Origin: Deltaproteobacteria bacterium
GTDB taxonomy: Bacteria; Desulfobacterota; DSM-4660; Desulfatiglandales; Desulfatiglandaceae
Length of the DNA: 6,161 bases
Direction of reading: 5' to 3'
Assembly (NCBI GenBank): GCA_019307645.1
Contig: JAFDJF010000169.1
Coordinates: 1-6,161, forward strand
Part shown: piece by piece, positions 1-6,161 of the stretch
Position numbering within the stretch: position 1 is the stretch's first letter
How the letters are laid out: the number at the start of each line of letters is the position of its first letter
Made by a program: the position numbers and the translations under genes
Notes under the pieces: generated by a model
Seen by the model: only the letters and a program-made list of their open reading frames with translations
Databases searched by the model: none
What the model was told of the DNA's origin: nothing

Positions 1-2
1 CA

Positions 3-329
3 GACGCTAAAAACATTATCGTAAGAAACAACATTTTCAGTCAAAATTTATTATTTCAAATTTCAAATGAGGCTCAGCTTTCAGAAACAAATCTAACCGT
101 GGACCACAATTTGATCCATGATTATACGGGAGAATATGAGTACGAAATTCGCGGCACCGACTATGTAGAAGGGGATCCTAAGTTTGTTAATCCTTCCGGA
201 TCAGATTTCCATTTACAGGGCAATTCGCCTGCTATAAACCAAGGCGCCTCTACTGATGCTCCCAATGATGATTATGACAGGAATCAACGTCCGCAGGGTG
301 CAGGCTATGATATAGGCGCATATGAATAT
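3..329 (+). other. Domain: end of right-handed parallel beta-helix with choice-of-anchor Q-type tail
   Basis: The first 109 visible residues end a pectate-lyase-like beta-helix. NIIVRNNIFSQN and LTVDHNLIHDY have the N-x-I/L spacing of helix coils. They are followed by the conserved closing block GDPKFVNP...DFHLQGNSPAINQG and then DDYDRNQRPQGAGYDIGAYEY at about 267-329. That closing block is the hallmark of bacterial surface beta-helix proteins named choice-of-anchor Q. Most of the helix, and therefore any enzymatic site in it, lies before the window. The module probably binds or cleaves a polysaccharide, but the visible part cannot decide this. Confidence 0.8.
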
Positions 330-2549
330 ATCGTATCAATTTCAACGAAGGACAAAAAAACATATTTCCCCCACATCGCCAGTGACGGTACTTGGGAGAC
401 CGAAATTTGTGTTATCAATACCAGTTCTGAACAGAACCTCAATGGTGATTTAAAAACCTATAATAATTCAGGACAACTGGTTGCTTCAAAATCTATTACT
501 TTAGGTTCCAACGCTCGAAGAGAGATTATTATTGGTGATGATTTCTCCAATCCGAAAGATATCGGTTATATTATTTTTGAATCTGATTCACAAAGTGTCA
601 GTGGATATACCAAGTTTTATATTAAAGGAAAATATCGTGTTGCCATCCCGGCTGCATCAGATGTCAACACCGGTGACATTTACGTTTCTCACATTGCCTC
701 AGATTCCAACTGGACGACCGGCATCAGCATTCTTAACACCACTTCATCATCGAAAGACTTGACCATCGAATTTGACGACGGAACAACTAAATCAAAATCC
801 ATTTCGGCGAATGAACATCAGGCTTTCACGATTAGAGAATTATTCGATGGCAACCCTCAACAAGGTATCAATTCGGCGGTAATCAAAAATGGAGGCGGTA
901 TTGTAGGGCTTGAGATTTTCGGCAGCACGGAAGACAGCGGGACGAATTATCTAAGCGGCATCCTTTTAAAGGATGATACAACAACAAACATCTATTATCC
1001 GCATATTGCCAGTGATACAACATGGGGTACAGGCGTTGTTGCCTATAACCCTTCAACTACATCTTGCAACCTTACAATTACACCTTATAAAGATGACGGA
1101 ACTTCATTATCTTCTCAAACCATACCCCTTGCCGGTCAGGAAAAGTATATGGGTACTCCGGAGATCTTAAACTTGCCGGATGGTACCGCCTGGTTCAGCA
1201 TCTTGGCTTCAAATCCGATCACCGGGTTTGAATTGTTCAGCACTAAAGACGGTAACCAATTAGGCGGATATACAGGTGTCAGTATCAGCAGCAAAAATGG
1301 GGTGTTTGCCAAAATCGAAAAAGACGGCGGTACAGGCATTGCTTTTGTCAACATCGAGAACGCTTCGGCTGTTGTTACCATGACGGCATACGATGATAGC
1401 GGCAATGTAATAGCAACTGAAACTCTCAATTTAAACGCTCATGGGAAAGTAGTGGATGTGCCAGAAAATTTGTTCTCTAAAGATATTAGCACCGCCACCT
1501 ATATTGCTTATTCGTCGGACAAAGAGGTTGTTGGATTTCAGCTAAACGTTTCTTCTGATGACATGATGCTTGATGCTCTACCTGGAGCAGCTCCATCGGT
1601 TACAAATCTATCGCGTATTGCCAGTCTCCAGGCAGCCATGACATGGATGTACCAAATTCAGGATCTCGATATTGAAGGTGCCGTTGATGCGCTGGCTGCG
1701 ACCAACTATCCACTACTGGTGCTTGAACCAGGACACAATTTTAAGGATTTTCCTTATGATACATCCAATATCGTGCAGTCTTTGAAAACGACACCTGACG
1801 GCCAATATCGACTTCTTCTAGCATATATTGATATAGGTCAGGCTGAAGATTATCGCGACTACTGGGATGATAACTGGATCGCACCGACTGCGACCCAACG
1901 AGGCACTCCCGATTTCTTGATAACAATTGATCCAGATGGCTGGAGTGGAAACTATCCTGTGGCATATTGGCGTCAAGAATGGAAGAATATTTACCTTGGA
2001 AACAGTGGCATAGTAGCGAAGCTTGCGCGATTAGGATTTGACGGCGTCTACCTTGATTGGGTTGAGGCATACGATGATGACACAGTAAAAGTGGTCGCTG
2101 ACGAAGACGGTGTGAATCCCGAAGTGGAGATGATTCAATTCATCGAGGAAATCATGCAAGCCGGCCGTACTGTGACCGAAGGATTTCTGGTAGTGCCGCA
2201 AAATGCTCCCCATCTCATTAACACAGACCCGAAGCGTTATGTCGCTACTATCAACGCCCTGGCAGTTGAAGATACCTGGTTTCATGGGGATGGTGATGCG
2301 GATTGGAACGACCCTAGAGCAGGTGATTTGCACGAAAGACATGATGAGCCAGGCTGGACTACCAACGACCGCCTTAAAGAGTATGAGAAATACATTGAAC
2401 GTGGCCTACCAGTTTTTTCGGTAGATTACTGCATATCTGAGGAAAATACTGCTCAGGTATATCGTGACGCCAGAACTGCCGGTCTCCGGCCTTTGGTGAC
2501 TCGCGTGTCCCTGTCCCGGCTTACAGAGACCCCACCTGATGCATATTAG
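3..2549 (+). CDS. Modular secreted-type protein: beta-helix tail, four HIASD repeats, C-terminal GH114 glycosidase domain (5' partial)
   Basis: The frame is open from base 3 to the TAG at 2547-2549 (848 codons visible). The GTG at 99 is in frame but is unlikely to be the start, because the codons before it read as beta-helix sequence (NIIVRNNIFSQN), so the true start lies outside the window. Visible modules are a parallel beta-helix end (3-329), four beta-rich repeats (about 360-1586), a short linker, and a GH114-like TIM barrel (about 1638-2546). The known GH114 activity is endo-hydrolysis of alpha-1,4-linked galactosamine polymers. I infer an extracellular enzyme that cuts a galactosamine-rich exopolysaccharide, with the helix and repeats acting as binding or spacer parts. 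The signal peptide cannot be seen. No membrane anchor or sorting motif follows the catalytic domain. Databases may carry relatives of this domain (COG2342) under an old, wrong cysteinyl-tRNA synthetase label. Confidence 0.9.
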   Translation, partial: DAKNIIVRNNIFSQNLLFQISNEAQLSETNLTVDHNLIHDYTGEYEYEIRGTDYVEGDPKFVNPSGSDFHLQGNSPAINQGASTDAPNDDYDRNQRPQGAGYDIGAYEYIVSISTKDKKTYFPHIASDGTWETEICVINTSSEQNLNGDLKTYNNSGQLVASKSITLGSNARREIIIGDDFSNPKDIGYIIFESDSQSVSGYTKFYIKGKYRVAIPAASDVNTGDIYVSHIASDSNWTTGISILNTTSSSKDLTIEFDDGTTKSKSISANEHQAFTIRELFDGNPQQGINSAVIKNGGGIVGLEIFGSTEDSGTNYLSGILLKDDTTTNIYYPHIASDTTWGTGVVAYNPSTTSCNLTITPYKDDGTSLSSQTIPLAGQEKYMGTPEILNLPDGTAWFSILASNPITGFELFSTKDGNQLGGYTGVSISSKNGVFAKIEKDGGTGIAFVNIENASAVVTMTAYDDSGNVIATETLNLNAHGKVVDVPENLFSKDISTATYIAYSSDKEVVGFQLNVSSDDMMLDALPGAAPSVTNLSRIASLQAAMTWMYQIQDLDIEGAVDALAATNYPLLVLEPGHNFKDFPYDTSNIVQSLKTTPDGQYRLLLAYIDIGQAEDYRDYWDDNWIAPTATQRGTPDFLITIDPDGWSGNYPVAYWRQEWKNIYLGNSGIVAKLARLGFDGVYLDWVEAYDDDTVKVVADEDGVNPEVEMIQFIEEIMQAGRTVTEGFLVVPQNAPHLINTDPKRYVATINALAVEDTWFHGDGDADWNDPRAGDLHERHDEPGWTTNDRLKEYEKYIERGLPVFSVDYCISEENTAQVYRDARTAGLRPLVTRVSLSRLTETPPDAY
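360..1586 (+). repeat. Four tandem protein repeats of about 104 residues (HIASD repeats)
   Basis: Three units open with a nearly identical core: FPHIASDGTWET (His codon at 372), VSHIASDSNWTTG (His at 690) and YPHIASDTTWGTG (His at 1002). A degenerate fourth unit opens with VFAKIEKDGGTGIAFVN (equivalent Lys codon at 1311). The periods are 106, 104 and 103 residues. After the core, each unit has a strand ending in N-T/P/I, an acidic turn (YNNSGQ, FDDGT, YKDDGT, YDDSGN), a strand, and a segment of the type V-x-G-F/L-E/Q-L/I-F. The block closes at LDALPG. This pattern suggests beta-sandwich modules. I recall similar blocks in secreted Desulfobacterales proteins, but I do not know a named function. 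The copies are diverged at DNA level, so this is an old duplication. Confidence 0.8.
1638..2546 (+). other. Domain: glycoside hydrolase family 114-like (endo-alpha-1,4-polygalactosaminidase / TM1410-related) barrel
   Basis: Family landmarks appear in order. The opening strand is TWMYQIQDLD (1641 on), followed by YPLLVLEPG. The signature AYIDIGQAEDYRDYW spans 1821-1865. DGWSGNYPVAYWRQEW (1935-1982) matches the usual G-N-Y-x-V-x-Y-W stretch. GFDGVYLDW (2034-2060) carries a likely catalytic Asp at 2055-2057. VPQNAP is followed by AVEDTWF, with the likely catalytic Glu at 2268-2270. The domain closes with VFSVDYC and PLVTRVSLSRL. The Asp/Glu pair is assigned by analogy with GH114 enzymes such as fungal Ega3; I did not align them. 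The barrel is about 300 residues and looks complete. The substrate could be a galactosaminogalactan- or Pel-like polymer, which is inference. Confidence 0.85.
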
Positions 2550-2653
2550 CAATTTCTGTTGGGAAGATAATGACGCTCCGTTGGTATTCTTCAATGATCT
2601 CATAATCTTCGAACGAGCTTACACCCATGAAATGCTTTTGAGCGGGACAAATA
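2550..2653. other. Convergent intergenic gap
   Basis: These 104 bases separate the stop codons of two converging genes. I see no ORF, RNA gene or promoter that would make sense here. The only inverted repeat is an imperfect AT-rich arm pair, 2563-2573 with 2600-2610 (10 of 11 paired, 26-base loop). It has no T-tract on either side, so it is a weak candidate for a shared terminator. Confidence 0.6.
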
Positions 2654-5600
2654 TCAGCCCAAAACATTTACCCATTCATTGGTGTCAACAAAATACAAAC
2701 CCGATTCCTTGACCTTCTCACCGGTCATTTCCTCCCAGAACTTACTGTACAGTTCAACCTGAGGTCTGTAGTAGTTGACCAAACCATTCAGGTTCTCATC
2801 CACTTTGTCCGTCTTGTAGTCTGCTATAACCCACCCTTCAGGTTCTTTGAAAACAAGGTCGATTACGCCTGAAACTATCTTCGTTGTTCCCGCTTCATCA
2901 ACTTTGAGAGAAAATGGAACCTCCACCAAAGCATTCTCTGATTTTTTCATCCTTCTCCACAGCTTTGAAGACATTACCGCTTTAATTGTTTTAATTATCA
3001 GATCCTTTTCTGAAACCGGTCTTTCTTCCTCTTTCAGCAGGTTCTCAGCCATCAGATCGAAATCAACTGAGGCATCCTTTGTAACGGCTTCAATCATTTT
3101 GTGAAAAATTCGCCCCCAGCTCATGCCCTGTCCAGTGTCTTCAGAAAAAGGAGTCTCTTTGACAGAAGCTTTTGAGGCTGCAGTAACGGATTCAGTTATA
3201 TACGAGTGCATTTTGCTCTTTGAAATCCTTTCATTGATTTTCGTTTTCCCGACTTCGAAGTCTTCAGGAATAATGTTTCCTTCATCTACAGCAGTCACAG
3301 CCATTTTTTCAGTTTCAAGCTCTTCGACCTCGTAAAGATAGCGATTAAGATCTTTCCAAGCCCCTTTGGTCGGTTTCTCAGGGTATCTACTCACCACAAG
3401 AAGTTGCCGTGCTCGAGTTGTTGCCACATACAGCAGACGCTCTTCCTCAGCCTTTTGATACTCAAACTCAAGCGCCTCATACTTTTCCCAGTCTGGAGGA
3501 ATTCCAGCTATTTCTCTTGTGTATTCACCTGTCTGAGCAGAGGCTATGAAATATCCGGCAGCTTTTTTTTCGAATCTGGAAATGTGCAGACCTGGAGGAT
3601 GTGATATGTCTTTCGATGGCTCAGCCAAAAAAACCACTGTCGCCTCCAGCCCTTTGGCCTTGTGAAGGTTCATTATTCGGACAGCATCCTTTTTGCCCGG
3701 TTCTATGGACATCCCTTCCACATCGATGTCGTTGTAAAATTCACCCAGCCTTTCAACCATGTCGTAAAAGGAAGTTTGAGATCCTGAAGAATCCCCCAAA
3801 CTGAGTTCAAGCGCTTTCATCAGGTTTCCTGCCCTACTTTCACCCATCTTTCTTGTCAACGCCAGAGGAATGATACCAAGATGATTCAAAATCATGCTCA
3901 ATGCAGCAGCCGGCGGTTTGTTTCTTGCCCAGTAGTGATATTTATTAATTTTACCAAAAATGTCCCCTATTCTCACACAGGCTTCCTCGTCACTGCATTT
4001 GTCTGCCGGTGCAAAATAATTAAACAAGCCGCCTTTTTTTCGAAAACGATACAACAGGTCATCGCTCACACCAAAAAAAGGGCCTCTCAATGTGGAGACA
4101 AGCGCCACTTGGTCTTCAGGTTCAGAAACCGCGGCAAGCAAATTAAGCAAGTGTTTAATCTCCTCTGATTCGTTAAATGCACCGCCTCCTGAAATCTCAT
4201 ATGGAATTCCGCGTTCTTCCAGGGCTTTCGCGTACATGGAAAGATGTGCCTTGTAACGGAGCAAAATCATACAATCCCCTGGTCCTGCAACCTCACTTTG
4301 CCTCTCTTTTGTCTCTTCTTTGGTCCTCAGGATTTTAAAATTTCCATCCAACGCCCAATCGATCCAAGCGGCGATACGTTCTGCATCCTGCCTGGCGATC
4401 TCTTTTGATCTGTTACCGGGCACCTTGCCAATAGTGATCCTCTTCACCCCTGGGTTTTTCATCTTTTTGAAAGGAACCAATGGCTCAAATCCCGGTTGGT
4501 ACTGCGAGGCCTTTTCCGGAAATTTTGACTTAAAAATGGGATTGATCCAGTCGCAGACAGCAGGGAGTGATCGGAAGTTTGCTGTCAGCGGAACGATGAG
4601 ACCTCCGGAATTTTTCACAATCCTTTTCATTTCATTGTAAATGTCGATGTCCGCACGCCGAAATCTGTAAATGGACTGTTTTGGATCGCCCACGATAAAA
4701 AGAGAACCCGGTTTTATCCTGGTCTTTTGCCATGCAGTCTCTTCAAGGTTCTCACCCGTGAGATACAGCATGACTTCTGCCTGGATCGGGTCGGTATCTT
4801 GAAACTCGTCCACCAGGATGTGAGTGAATCGGTTCTGAAAGTACTTTCTCACTTCTGAATTGTTTCTGAGAAGCTCTGCAGATCTCAAAAGCAGGTCTTG
4901 ATAATCCATCAGAGAGCTCTTCTCCCGGACTTCTTTAAAGTGTGTTACGGCCGGCACGACAAGCTCCATGATGAAATAATGGCAATATTTTTGCCACTTC
5001 TTTAGACAGGGAGAAATAATCTCATCTTTGAATATGTCAAACTCCGCTTTTTGCTCCTTTGCAATCTCCTTTGTAGGCCATCTATTTTGGACGATACCCC
5101 CGGACTTATCCAGACCGTTCAATATCTTTATGAAATCTTGATCTTTGTCCGGGTTAAAATAGAAACTGCGCAGCCATGCCTGCCGTAGTATTCTCTGCAA
5201 GCCATCCCACCCTTTTTCAGATGCCTCTTTAGGCAGTGATTTCCACGACTGCTCAAGATATTTTTTGAGAAGCTTCTTCTCTTTGCCAAACTCCGGGCGT
5301 TTCAATTTTTTTCGGGCAATTTCCACTTCCGGATACAAAGCCGCCTTGTGGTATGTGTCAATTAATTTAATTGGATCAAGACCGAGATCAGTTACCTTCT
5401 CGAGCACATACGCTCCTTCAGCTTGTAGCCCCTCCAGATACTCGGACCAGCACCGGTCTCTGAGCAACACGGTTTCGATTTCATCCAGCTCTTCAAAATC
5501 AGGATCCAATCTGGCTTCAATCGGCCGCTCTCTCAAAAGCCTGGCACAGAAAGAATGAATGGTTCCTGCAAAAAGGAGCTCCAGGGTCGCAAGTGCATTT

Positions 5601-5872
5601 TGGAAACGGCTCTGTTTTTCTTTGTTTTTTTCCTTCGCAAAAACCCCTTCCAGGGCAATCTGGAACTTACCCTTCAACTCGGCCGCAGCCTTACGGGTAA
5701 AGGTCACCGCTGCCATCTTGTCGACGGTACACCTGCCGGTGGCAATCAATGCCAGCATCCGTTCGATTAGGCTTGTTGTTTTACCTGACCCTGCGCCAGC
5801 TTCTACCAGAATAGAGTTGTCCAGATTTTTAACGATTATCTGGCGGAATTTTTCATCTTCAGGTTTACGCAT
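2654..5872 (-). CDS. addA: AddA-type ATP-dependent helicase-nuclease (RecB family)
   Basis: This 1072-residue protein is a complete superfamily 1A (UvrD/RecB) 3'-5' helicase with a C-terminal RecB-type nuclease. Such enzymes unwind and resect double-strand breaks for RecA-dependent repair. Helicase motifs in order: Walker A AGAGSGKTT (25-33, Lys31), motif Ia VTFTRKAAAELK (56-67), TIHSFCARLL (104-113), Walker B ILVDEFQDTDP (352-362), motif III VGDPKQSIYRFRRAD (394-408), motif IV LTANFRS (429-435), motif V NLHKAKGLE (735-743), motif VI LLYVATTRAR (813-822). Nuclease residues: His924, Asp1005 (GVIDLVF), Asp1018 and Lys1020 (IADYKTD), Gln1038 and Tyr1042; the 13-residue Asp-Asp spacing matches E. 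coli RecB. It is somewhat shorter than Bacillus AddA (about 1230). The ATG at 5872 is 24 codons before Walker A and overlaps the upstream addB-like stop. RecB or AdnA naming is possible, but the Fe-S partner favours AddA. Confidence 0.92.
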   Translation of the reverse strand: MRKPEDEKFRQIIVKNLDNSILVEAGAGSGKTTSLIERMLALIATGRCTVDKMAAVTFTRKAAAELKGKFQIALEGVFAKEKNKEKQSRFQNALATLELLFAGTIHSFCARLLRERPIEARLDPDFEELDEIETVLLRDRCWSEYLEGLQAEGAYVLEKVTDLGLDPIKLIDTYHKAALYPEVEIARKKLKRPEFGKEKKLLKKYLEQSWKSLPKEASEKGWDGLQRILRQAWLRSFYFNPDKDQDFIKILNGLDKSGGIVQNRWPTKEIAKEQKAEFDIFKDEIISPCLKKWQKYCHYFIMELVVPAVTHFKEVREKSSLMDYQDLLLRSAELLRNNSEVRKYFQNRFTHILVDEFQDTDPIQAEVMLYLTGENLEETAWQKTRIKPGSLFIVGDPKQSIYRFRRADIDIYNEMKRIVKNSGGLIVPLTANFRSLPAVCDWINPIFKSKFPEKASQYQPGFEPLVPFKKMKNPGVKRITIGKVPGNRSKEIARQDAERIAAWIDWALDGNFKILRTKEETKERQSEVAGPGDCMILLRYKAHLSMYAKALEERGIPYEISGGGAFNESEEIKHLLNLLAAVSEPEDQVALVSTLRGPFFGVSDDLLYRFRKKGGLFNYFAPADKCSDEEACVRIGDIFGKINKYHYWARNKPPAAALSMILNHLGIIPLALTRKMGESRAGNLMKALELSLGDSSGSQTSFYDMVERLGEFYNDIDVEGMSIEPGKKDAVRIMNLHKAKGLEATVVFLAEPSKDISHPPGLHISRFEKKAAGYFIASAQTGEYTREIAGIPPDWEKYEALEFEYQKAEEERLLYVATTRARQLLVVSRYPEKPTKGAWKDLNRYLYEVEELETEKMAVTAVDEGNIIPEDFEVGKTKINERISKSKMHSYITESVTAASKASVKETPFSEDTGQGMSWGRIFHKMIEAVTKDASVDFDLMAENLLKEEERPVSEKDLIIKTIKAVMSSKLWRRMKKSENALVEVPFSLKVDEAGTTKIVSGVIDLVFKEPEGWVIADYKTDKVDENLNGLVNYYRPQVELYSKFWEEMTGEKVKESGLYFVDTNEWVNVLG

Positions 5873-6161
5873 AGCCTTTTAGCCTTTGGAAAGGATTCAA
5901 TTTGTCGTCTTCTGATAATTTTCTCTTGGTGCGTTCAACAGCAACTTCTTTTCCACCGCATATGTCTTCATAGGGGCAGATACCACAGGGGTCTTTGTCA
6001 TATGATGTCGGGAAAATACCGTTTCGAAGGAGCTCGAAAAGATCTCCCAGAACCTCGTACAGTTCATCTCTTTTTCTCTGATCTTTTTCGACTCGACGCC
6101 CTTCACCTTTATGGCTTGGGAAGAAATAACCGGCCCGAACCACTTTGGCCTTCTTGTCCAT
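5865..6161 (-). CDS. addB: AddB-like PD-(D/E)XK nuclease subunit, C-terminal fragment with Fe-S cysteines (5' partial)
   Basis: Only the last 98 codons are visible, ending at the TAA at 5867-5865. The ATG at 6161-6159 sits exactly on the window edge. It is probably an internal Met, because the fragment begins inside a recognisable fold end: VVRAGYFFPSHKGEGRR, then a helix, then PCGICPYEDICGG. Cys59, Cys62 and Cys68 of the fragment (codons 5987-5958) form C-x2-C-x5-C. This is the spacing of the three C-terminal cluster ligands in AddB, and also in Cas4-like nucleases. The fourth Cys and the PD-(D/E)XK catalytic residues would lie outside the window. Position directly before addA with an 8-base overlap supports AddB, which in AddAB carries the second nuclease and an inactive helicase core. 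A different RecB-like exonuclease cannot be excluded from the tail alone. Confidence 0.7.
   Translation of the reverse strand: MDKKAKVVRAGYFFPSHKGEGRRVEKDQRKRDELYEVLGDLFELLRNGIFPTSYDKDPCGICPYEDICGGKEVAVERTKRKLSEDDKLNPFQRLKGYA
5873..5887 (-). promoter_or_regulatory. Probable ribosome-binding region of addA, inside the addB-like 3' end
   Basis: Upstream of the addA ATG the minus strand reads AAAGGCTAAAAGGCT. The distal AAAGG (5887-5883) lies 10 bases from the ATG, a usable though long spacing. The proximal AAAAGG (5880-5875) lies only 2 bases away, which is too close for normal use. The addA start also overlaps the upstream stop (ATGCGTAA), so translation is probably coupled to the upstream gene and a strong site is not needed. 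Confidence 0.4.

Noticed and set aside
99..101. GTG as the start codon of the first gene.
   Set aside because: The same frame is open for 32 codons upstream to the window edge and encodes beta-helix-like sequence, so the GTG is read as an internal Val.
1741..2342. Minus-strand open frames opposite the GH114 domain.
   Set aside because: They lie antisense to clearly conserved GH114 motifs, have no ribosome-binding site that I can see, and show no family resemblance.
2478..2490. Perfect short hairpin GCCGG-TCT-CCGGC near the end of the first gene, considered as a terminator.
   Set aside because: It lies inside the coding sequence of the GH114 domain, has only a 5-base stem, and is followed by CTTTGG rather than a T-tract.
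2563..2610. Imperfect inverted repeat between the convergent genes, considered as a bidirectional terminator.
   Set aside because: The arms are AT-rich, contain a mismatch, enclose a 26-base loop and lack flanking T-runs. It is mentioned only in the intergenic entry.
3563..3570. Run of eight T (eight A in the addA sense), plus a run of seven at 4034-4040, considered as slippage or frameshift sites.
   Set aside because: Both fall on ordinary Lys-Lys codons (FEKKAAG and FRKKGGLF). The addA frame and its motifs continue correctly on both sides, and no alternative product is evident.
5559..5882. Long open frames on the + strand opposite addA, such as this one of 107 codons.
   Set aside because: They are antisense to the conserved Walker A and motif Ia coding region. 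Their translations are low-complexity and Ser/Phe/Leu-rich, with no recognisable domain, so they are shadows.

Overview
The window suggests a mesophilic Gram-negative bacterium of moderate GC (roughly 40-50% in hand-counted lines). The tandem repeats in the first gene resemble secreted proteins that I recall from Desulfobacterota (Desulfobacterales). That assignment rests on memory of the family, not on a search, and should be treated as tentative.

Layout: there are two convergent blocks. On the + strand, positions 3-2549 hold the 3' part of a large modular protein whose start lies before the window. It runs from the end of a right-handed parallel beta-helix (choice-of-anchor Q type tail), through four beta-rich repeats of about 103-106 residues carrying an H-I-A-S-D signature, to a C-terminal glycoside hydrolase family 114 domain (endo-alpha-1,4-polygalactosaminidase-like). 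It looks like a secreted or surface enzyme acting on a galactosamine-containing polysaccharide. Positions 2550-2653 are a short convergent intergenic gap with no convincing terminator.

On the - strand, read from 6161 down to 2654, lie the last 98 codons of an AddB-like protein and a complete AddA-type helicase-nuclease. The AddB-like tail has a C-x2-C-x5-C iron-sulfur motif. The two genes overlap by 8 bases, so they are probably translationally coupled and encode the two subunits of one RecBCD-type double-strand-break resection complex. AddA keeps all its helicase motifs and a complete RecB-family nuclease site.

The two blocks have no obvious functional link. I see no RNA gene, CRISPR array, insertion sequence, phage gene or attachment site, and nothing that amounts to a new multi-gene system. 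The most unusual item is the domain architecture of the first gene.
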